Assembly (NCBI RefSeq): GCF_905397435.1
Contig: NZ_CAJPVI010000071.1
Coordinates: 1 to 37,875 of the forward strand
DNA from: Cupriavidus numazuensis
Lineage (GTDB): Bacteria; Pseudomonadota; Gammaproteobacteria; Burkholderiales; Burkholderiaceae
DNA length: 37,875 nucleotides
Direction: 5' to 3'
Made by a program: the position numbers and the translations under genes. A model generated the notes under the pieces. The model searched no databases. It saw only the letters and a program-made list of their open reading frames with translations, and was not told where the DNA came from. Positions 32,885 through 37,875 of the stretch are shown here, in pieces; position 1 is the stretch's first letter, and the number at the start of each line of letters is the position of its first letter.

Positions 32885-34074
32885 AGCTGTTCGGGCCTCT
32901 CTGCGTTGCGGCGGCCATGAGCATGGCCGCCATGCGCGCCTGTGACGCCTTGTTGCCAGCGCTGTCGGCGGACTTCGACGTCCCCGTCGGCGTGGCCGCA
33001 CGGTCCATCTCCGCGTTTGTATTGACTTACGGCGTCATGCAACTCGTATTTGGACCGCTCGGCGATCGCTTTGGCAAGCTGCGCGTCGTCGCTGTCGCGT
33101 TGTCGGCGTGCTCCCTCGCAAACGTGATGGCGGCCTTCGCCCCGACCATGACTTCCCTTGCGGTGGCACGGGGCTTGTCCGGCGCGGCGGCGGCAGGGGT
33201 CATCCCGATGAGCATGGCGATCATCGGCGACACGGTTTCGGTCGAACACAGGCAGCAGACTCTCGCCTATTTCCTCCTGGCGACCATCGGCGGGCTGATC
33301 GGTGGTCAGTGGGTATCGGGGCTCATGGCTGACTTTCTGCACTGGCGCGCTGTCTTCGGTGTGCTGGCAATCGGGTCAGGAATCGCTGCATTGCTGGTGC
33401 ATGCGCACGCCTCTGTGCGGACAGCCCCGGAGAGCGAGCGATGCAAGTGCCAGGCAGGATTCAGGACTGTCCTCAAGGCGCCGCAAGCGCGACTCGTGCT
33501 TGCCGTCACGGCGATCGAGGGCCTGTTCACGCTGACAGGGTTTGCCTTCGTGCCGGCTTACCTGCACAACCGCTTCGGGCTCGGTCTTGCGGCCGCTGGT
33601 GCGGTGATGGCGATGTATGGCGTTGGTGGACTGGCCTATGTGACGTTGTCGCGCGTGCTGATCCAGCGCCTAGCGCCTGGAACGCTCGCCAGCCTGGGCG
33701 GCGTGCTGCTGGGTTTCGCCTTTGCCATCGTGGCAATTGGGCCGCGGTGGGAGTGGAGCGTGGTCGGCTGCTTCCTCGGCGGACTCGGCTTCTACACGCT
33801 TCATAACACCCTGCAGGCCCAGGCCACCGAGATGTCACCACAGGCGCGCGGTACGGCGGTTGGTTTGTTTGCGGCGAGCCTTTTCCTTGGCCAGGCAATC
33901 GGCATGGGGATGGCTGTGGGCGTGATCGGCGCGTTTGGCGAGCGATCCCTGTTCTATGCCGCTGCCGTCGTGCTCCCGATGCTGGCTACGGCATTCGGCC
34001 GGAAGCTCCGCATGGGGGCCTCCATGTGCTGTCGTGGCCAGGGGAAGCGCATGACGCGCGGCCGCGCCCCATGA
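32881..34074 (+). CDS. MFS transporter (drug:H+ antiporter-like, 12 TM)
   Basis: This is a 397-residue major facilitator protein. The loop 2-3 motif GPLGDRFGKLRVV and the helix 5 segment GGLIGGQWVSGLMAD resemble DHA1/Bcr-type exporters and sugar/acid efflux proteins. It starts with a GTG at 32881 inside the stop of the preceding transporter (GTGA, 4-base overlap), with GAGGGCGGCG before it, so the two are translationally coupled. The same frame is open further upstream, but that would be inside the other gene. The C-terminal tail is short and basic with two Cys. It may export a by-product or a toxic intermediate; the direction is inferred. Confidence 0.83.
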   Translation: MKLFGPLCVAAAMSMAAMRACDALLPALSADFDVPVGVAARSISAFVLTYGVMQLVFGPLGDRFGKLRVVAVALSACSLANVMAAFAPTMTSLAVARGLSGAAAAGVIPMSMAIIGDTVSVEHRQQTLAYFLLATIGGLIGGQWVSGLMADFLHWRAVFGVLAIGSGIAALLVHAHASVRTAPESERCKCQAGFRTVLKAPQARLVLAVTAIEGLFTLTGFAFVPAYLHNRFGLGLAAAGAVMAMYGVGGLAYVTLSRVLIQRLAPGTLASLGGVLLGFAFAIVAIGPRWEWSVVGCFLGGLGFYTLHNTLQAQATEMSPQARGTAVGLFAASLFLGQAIGMGMAVGVIGAFGERSLFYAAAVVLPMLATAFGRKLRMGASMCCRGQGKRMTRGRAP

Positions 34075-34096
34075 ACCGGGAGCGGCCGCGGGCAGC

Positions 34097-35401
34097 TCAA
34101 TGATTCACCACCTTCTTCGGTACCGTCAGCACGATCGCCGCGGCCACGACCAACGACAGGGCGACACAGTACAGGCCGATATCGGTGCTCTTCGTCATGT
34201 CCTTGATCCAGCCCACGAGGTAGGGGCTGACGAAGCCCGCCAGGTTGCCCACCGAGTTGATCAGCGCGATCCCGGCCGCCGCCGCGGCGCCGCCCAGGAA
34301 GGCTGGCGGGATCGACCAGAACTGGCACAGCGCGCCCAGGATGCCCACTGTGGCGAAGGTGAGCGCCAGGACCGCCATGGCAGGTTGCTGCGCGACCAGC
34401 GTGCTGGCGACCAGGCCGAGCGCACCGACAACGGCGGGCAGGGCAACGTGCCAGCGACGTTCCTTGGTACGGTCCGAGCTGCGGCCGATCATCACCATCG
34501 CGATGGCGGCGGCGCCGTATGGCACCATGGTGAGCAGGCCCACATCGAACGCGTCGGTGACACCGGAAGCCTTGATCAGCGTCGGCAGCCAGAAGCTGAT
34601 GCCGTACAGGCCCATGATGATGCCGAAGTAGCAGGCGCACAGCACCCAGACCCGCGCATTGCGGAAGGCGCCGCCGGCATGGTGGACCTCGATCTTGTCG
34701 GACTCGCGTGCCAGTTCCCGCTCGAGCAACGATTTCTCGTCGTCGGTGAGCCACTTGGCGCCGTGGATCTTGTCGTCGAGATAGAAGAAGGTGACGATGC
34801 CGGCCACCACTGACGGGATGGCTTCGATCAGGAAGAGCCACTGCCAGCCAGGCATGCCATTGACGTCATGGAAGCGGTTGAGGATCCAGCCGGACAGCGG
34901 GCCGCCCACCACCCCGGCGATGGGGATGCCGGTCATGAACAGCGCCGTGATCTTGGAGCGCCGCGAAGCCGGGTACCAGTAGGTCAGGTAAAGGATGATG
35001 CCGGGGAAGAATCCCGCCTCCGCCACGCCCAGCAGAAAGCGCAGGATGTAGAAGGCTGTCGGCGTCTTCACGAAGATCATCATGGCGGATATGACGCCCC
35101 AGCTGATCATGATCCGGGCGATCCACTTGCGTGCGCCGAAGCGATGCAGCATGAGGTTGCTGGGCACCTCCATCAGGAAGTACCCGATGAAGAAGATGCC
35201 GGCGCCCAGGCCGTAGATCGTCTCGCTGAATTTCAGGTCCGACAGCATCTGCAGCTTCGCGAAACCGACGTTCACGCGGTCGAGGTAGGCGAACACGTAG
35301 CAGAGGAAGAGGAAGGGAATCAGTCGCCATGTCACCTTGGCGTAGGTGGCTTCCTCCACGTTGGCATGCACGGGGGCATGGCCATGCGCAGTCTTCAACA
35401 T
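34097..35401 (-). CDS. MFS transporter, anion:cation symporter (ACS) family
   Basis: This is a 434-residue transporter with about 12 membrane helices. FLFLCYVFAYLDRVNVGFAKLQML in helix 1 and GYFLMEVPSNLMLHRFGARKWIARIMISWG are the classic signature of the ACS family (phthalate, tartrate, glucarate, 4-hydroxyphenylacetate transporters). GVAEAGFFPGIILYLTYWYP in helix 4 confirms it. GGAGACAAACG precedes the ATG at 35401. It is on the minus strand, 66 bases downstream of the class II aldolase gene, and is converging on the DHA1-like gene with a 22-base gap. It probably imports the organic anion that the aldolase-type enzyme handles. Confidence 0.9.
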   Translation of the reverse strand: MLKTAHGHAPVHANVEEATYAKVTWRLIPFLFLCYVFAYLDRVNVGFAKLQMLSDLKFSETIYGLGAGIFFIGYFLMEVPSNLMLHRFGARKWIARIMISWGVISAMMIFVKTPTAFYILRFLLGVAEAGFFPGIILYLTYWYPASRRSKITALFMTGIPIAGVVGGPLSGWILNRFHDVNGMPGWQWLFLIEAIPSVVAGIVTFFYLDDKIHGAKWLTDDEKSLLERELARESDKIEVHHAGGAFRNARVWVLCACYFGIIMGLYGISFWLPTLIKASGVTDAFDVGLLTMVPYGAAAIAMVMIGRSSDRTKERRWHVALPAVVGALGLVASTLVAQQPAMAVLALTFATVGILGALCQFWSIPPAFLGGAAAAAGIALINSVGNLAGFVSPYLVGWIKDMTKSTDIGLYCVALSLVVAAAIVLTVPKKVVNH

Positions 35402-35467
35402 CGTTTGTCTCCGGTAATTATCCTGGCGGGCCATCGGTTGGGGGCGGCCCGCTTGTCGCATGGCGTG

Positions 35468-36316
35468 TCAGTCGAACATGTCGGGGCTGGTCTGCACCAG
35501 TTGCTCGTAGATCGGCTGGAAATGGAGCCAGCCGATGTACTCGCTGCCGACGTGCTCGCGGCTGTAGCGCGAACTGAGTTCCGGGATCATCTTCGGCTTG
35601 GCGCCGGTGGCCTCGACCAGCAACTGCTGCTGGCAGCAGCGTTCCAGCGCGATGAACCAGAAGGCAGCGGCCTCGATGCTGTGGCGGCTCACGGTCAGCA
35701 GGCCGTGGTTCTGGTGGATGGCCGCCTTCACACCCTTGAAGTAGTCGCAGACCGACATGCCGGCCTTCTCCTCGACCGCAACCGCGCCGGCCTCGTCCTT
35801 GATGACGACATGGTCCTCGAAGAACGCCGCTGCATCCTGCGTGATCGGGTCGAGCGGGCGGCCAAGCGCGGCGAACGCGGTGCCGTAGACCGTGTGCGCA
35901 TGGCACATGGCGACGATATCGGGATTCGCCTCATGCACGGCGCCGTGAAGCACGAACCCCGCGCGGTTCAGCGCATAGGAGCCTTCCACGACCTTGCCGG
36001 TATGGTCCGCCAGGATCAGGTTGGAAAGCTTCACCTGCGAGAAATGCACGGCCATCGGGTTGGTCCAGTACAGCTCCGGAAACTCCGGGTCGCGCACGGT
36101 CAGGTGGCCGGCAAAGCCATAGTCGAGGTGGTGCAGCGCGAAGGCGCGGCAGGCGGCCACCAGCCGTTCCTTGCGGTACTGGCGCTCTTCGGCGAACGTC
36201 GCGAATTCCGGCAGGTTGGGAAACTTCAGGCCAGCCTGCTTCGGGCGGTAGATCGAGTTGTTGGAAGGATGGGAAACCGTGCGGCGCAGTTCGGCTTGTT
36301 GTGCGGGGGTGCTCAT
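35468..36316 (-). CDS. Class II aldolase/adducin-fold family protein
   Basis: This is a 282-residue protein of the class II aldolase (fuculose-phosphate aldolase/adducin) fold. Metal-binding histidines are seen in MCHAHTVYG and in QNHGLLTVS near the C-terminal half, so a zinc- or other metal-dependent lyase, epimerase or decarboxylase is likely. The N-terminal extension (1-40) is longer than in sugar-phosphate aldolases. ACTGGAGCAAGC precedes the ATG at 36316. It is followed by the ACS-type transporter and preceded on the same strand by a LysR gene. Relatives in Burkholderiales form an uncharacterised group of catabolic operons. The acceptor and donor substrates are unknown. Confidence 0.85.
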   Translation of the reverse strand: MSTPAQQAELRRTVSHPSNNSIYRPKQAGLKFPNLPEFATFAEERQYRKERLVAACRAFALHHLDYGFAGHLTVRDPEFPELYWTNPMAVHFSQVKLSNLILADHTGKVVEGSYALNRAGFVLHGAVHEANPDIVAMCHAHTVYGTAFAALGRPLDPITQDAAAFFEDHVVIKDEAGAVAVEEKAGMSVCDYFKGVKAAIHQNHGLLTVSRHSIEAAAFWFIALERCCQQQLLVEATGAKPKMIPELSSRYSREHVGSEYIGWLHFQPIYEQLVQTSPDMFD

Positions 36317-36391
36317 GCTTGCTCCAGTCTGGGGAATCGGTCAGTGACGCGAAGGTACATTGCGTGAGAGCGACCGATCTAGGCGGGAGCG

Positions 36392-36408
36392 GCAATAAGA
36401 TTTATTGC
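36392..36408. promoter_or_regulatory. Inverted repeat in front of the aldolase gene
   Basis: GCAATAAGATTTATTGC has perfect 7-base arms with a 3-base spacer. It lies 75 bases upstream of the aldolase start and 20 bases after the lysR stop codon, in a short AT-rich stretch. The inner ATAA-N3-TTAT fits a LysR-type dyad. It has no U-tract, so an operator is favoured over a terminator. Confidence 0.45.
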
Positions 36409-36427
36409 GCCGGCATATAAGTGCGCA

Positions 36428-37342
36428 TCAAGGCACGGGCGCTTGCCACGGAGGCTGCGCGAATACGCCGACAAAGTAATCCACGAAAGCGCGAATGCGC
36501 GGCACCAGCTGGCGTTCGGGCAGGTAGACGGCGTAGATCGCGGTGTCGTCCCGCGCCTGGTAGTCGGACAGCACAGCCACCAGCTTGCCGGCGCGGATGG
36601 CCGGCAGTGCCAGGTGTTCCGCGCACCGCATGATGCCGATGCCGTCCACGCACAGCGCGAACAGCGTGCTGCCATCGGTACTTCGGAAGCCGCCCTGTAC
36701 CAGCACCTTTTCCAGCTTGCCGTTGATCATGAAGGGCCAGCGGTTCAGGTGTTCGCGCGGGGCATCCCAGACCAGGCAGTGATGGCGCGCCAGCCCCTGT
36801 GGCGTCACCGGGACGCCATGCCGGTCGATATAGGCGGGGGCGGCCACGACGACACGTTGCAGTTCGCACAGCTTGCGGCTGCGCAGCGACGAGTCCTGCA
36901 ATTGGCCCATGCGCACCGCGACATCGAAGTTGTCCTCGATGAGATTGACCTGCGAATCCGACAGCGAGAACCGGACCGTCAGCTTCGGATAGGCCGCAAG
37001 GAAGCCCGGCAATGCCGGGACGATCTGGTCGATGCCGAATGCCTGCGGGACGCTGACCCGCAGATCGCCGGTGGGCTCGCTCGAGCGGATGCGGGCCTCG
37101 GCCTGCTCGACGGCATCGAGCAGTTCGTTGCAGGAAATAAGGAAACCTTCACCTTCGCTGGTCAGGCGTTGGGTGCGCGTGGAACGGTGCAGCAATTGCA
37201 CGCCCAGGCGGCGCTCCAGGCTGTTGATGGTCTGGCTCACAAAAGGCTGGCTCACGTTGAGCGCATGCGCCGCCGCCGTGAATCCGCCAGCCTCTACGAC
37301 GGCCTTGAAAATCCGCATTTCCAGCAATCTGTCGTCTTTCAT
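36428..37342 (-). CDS. LysR-family transcriptional regulator
   Basis: This is a 304-residue LysR regulator. The helix-turn-helix (residues 8-66) reads MRIFKAVVEAGGFTAAAHALNVSQPFVSQTINSLERRLGVQLLHRSTR, followed by the effector domain (LRVSVPQAFGIDQIVPALPGFLAAYPKLTVRFSLSD). The ATG at 37342 was chosen because the DNA-binding domain starts right there and AGGGGCATTGCC precedes it; an upstream ATG at 37414 would add a Cys/Ser-rich unrelated stretch. It lies upstream of, and in the same direction as, the aldolase-transporter pair, with a dyad in the intervening gap. It is the likely regulator of that pair. Confidence 0.9.
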   Translation of the reverse strand: MKDDRLLEMRIFKAVVEAGGFTAAAHALNVSQPFVSQTINSLERRLGVQLLHRSTRTQRLTSEGEGFLISCNELLDAVEQAEARIRSSEPTGDLRVSVPQAFGIDQIVPALPGFLAAYPKLTVRFSLSDSQVNLIEDNFDVAVRMGQLQDSSLRSRKLCELQRVVVAAPAYIDRHGVPVTPQGLARHHCLVWDAPREHLNRWPFMINGKLEKVLVQGGFRSTDGSTLFALCVDGIGIMRCAEHLALPAIRAGKLVAVLSDYQARDDTAIYAVYLPERQLVPRIRAFVDYFVGVFAQPPWQAPVP

Positions 37343-37578
37343 GGCAATGCCCCTGAGCGGAGGGATGCTGCAAGTGGACGACTCAATACTACATCCGCGT
37401 TCGCGTTGGTTCACATCAATGCGGGTCTGACCGCATTAGAGGAAATCGGTTGCCCCCTGGTCCAGGACGCGGAATACCCGGAGTCAGCGGATCCTCCGAC
37501 CCTGTGCGTCAATCACGGCCTCGCCGTCCTCTTTGGAGAAGGGGCATCGCCGAATTGCGGGGGTATCGTTCTTGGCAT

Positions 37579-37673
37579 GCGCGGCTGTTTCGCCGGCGTA
37601 GCCGGCGGGGCTTTTCGTTGGGGGTGGGTTATCGCTCTTCGCTGGCGCGGCTGTTTCGCCGGCGTAGCCGGCG
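37579..37673. repeat. 29-bp direct repeat containing a hairpin
   Basis: An identical 29-base sequence starting GCGCGGCTGTTTCGCCGGCG occurs at 37579-37607 and 37645-37673, 66 bases apart. Each copy contains the dyad CGCCGGC-GTA-GCCGGCG. The same motif when translated backwards gives a repeated GYAGETA peptide, which explains a spurious small reading frame here. It looks like a mobile or duplicated intergenic repeat of the genome. Confidence 0.65.
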
Positions 37674-37674
37674 A

Positions 37675-37703
37675 CCTCCTTTTGTCCGAGCGACAAAAGG
37701 AGG
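37675..37703. terminator. Strong hairpin at the end of the repeat block
   Basis: CCTCCTTTTGTC (37675-37686) pairs perfectly with GACAAAAGGAGG (37692-37703) over a 5-base loop. On the plus strand it is followed by CAAAAGCG, and on the minus strand by TCGCC. It may be a terminator-like repeat for a gene beyond the window or part of the intergenic repeat family. The rest of the tail (37704-37875) shows no gene that I can support. Confidence 0.5.
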
Positions 37704-37875
37704 CAAAAGCGCGTTTACGTGGTCAATCAAGAGCTCAATGCCATTGAGGCATCAGAGGACCGCTGGACTGCCTGCCGCGTAGATGATTAGGATGGGACAG
37801 CGCGTACGAGCGAACCCGGATTACGGAGTGGTCCCTTCTAACAAGGCCTTCACGGGGACGCCTACGGCTGCGCTA

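Noticed and set aside
30725..33001. A 758-codon minus-strand frame across the SDR and AAHS transporter genes
   Set aside because: Both plus-strand genes show full family motifs; the antisense frame is low-complexity Arg/His/Gly sequence.
37484..37696. A 70-codon minus-strand frame with repeated GYAGETA peptides
   Set aside because: The repetition comes from the 29-bp direct repeat; there is no ribosome binding site, and such frames are common annotation artefacts on this type of repeat.
37704..37875. Possible tRNA or other RNA at the window end
   Set aside because: No cloverleaf or T-loop (GGTTCGAAT-like) sequence could be found.

Overview
The window is GC-rich, densely coded DNA that looks like a catabolic region of a Burkholderiaceae bacterium, most likely Cupriavidus or a close relative. 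The signs are GGAGA(C)-type ribosome binding sites before most starts, a Bug-type periplasmic binding protein, a DUF1302/DUF1329 outer-membrane pair, and intergenic hairpin repeats that I associate with Ralstonia/Cupriavidus genomes. The genus is an inference. No rRNA, tRNA, CRISPR array or prophage is visible.

Positions 1-540: the end of an IS5-type insertion sequence has cut off the 3' half of a metallo-beta-lactamase-fold hydrolase gene. Positions 860-11880: a steroid-type module. It holds a tannase-family lipoprotein, a 2-keto-4-pentenoate-type hydratase, a DUF1302 outer-membrane protein, a short-chain dehydrogenase (SDR), a meta-cleavage-type alpha/beta hydrolase, a delta5-3-ketosteroid isomerase with all key residues, a TetR regulator, a small exported or anchored protein, a 3-alpha-hydroxysteroid dehydrogenase, an SRPBCC protein and a DUF1329 protein closed by a clear terminator. 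The isomerase and the 3-alpha-hydroxysteroid dehydrogenase are the strongest evidence that the substrates are steroids.

Positions 12067-22054: a nine-gene minus-strand operon of CoA-thioester chemistry. In transcription order it encodes an acyl-CoA dehydrogenase, an SCP-x type thiolase, a Bug binding protein, an MFE-2-like SDR, an AMP-forming acyl-CoA ligase, a nitronate-monooxygenase-family flavoprotein, a crotonase without the usual catalytic glutamates, and two acyl-CoA dehydrogenase subunits that look like a heteromer. The set resembles the ligase/IpdC-like/SDR/crotonase/dehydrogenase/thiolase sets that degrade steroid C/D rings (HIP) in actinobacteria and Comamonas. The IpdAB hydrolase and the ring-A dioxygenase are not in the window. 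A 920-residue LuxR-type ATPase regulator (LAL/MalT class) lies directly upstream at 22166-24928.

Positions 25149-27656: an SDR gene divergent from its LysR regulator, then an unrecognised 142-residue protein. Upstream of that protein are two abutting copies of a 16-bp repeat that matches the beta/gamma-proteobacterial LexA (SOS) box. Positions 27898-37342: a second catabolic locus. It has an IclR regulator divergent from a KstD/fumarate-reductase-like flavoprotein, an SDR, two overlapping MFS transporters, a third MFS transporter of the ACS type, a class II aldolase-fold protein and a LysR regulator. Its substrate is unknown; the flavoprotein could link it to steroid or other alicyclic substrates. 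The last 500 bases are non-coding and carry a 29-bp direct repeat and strong hairpins.
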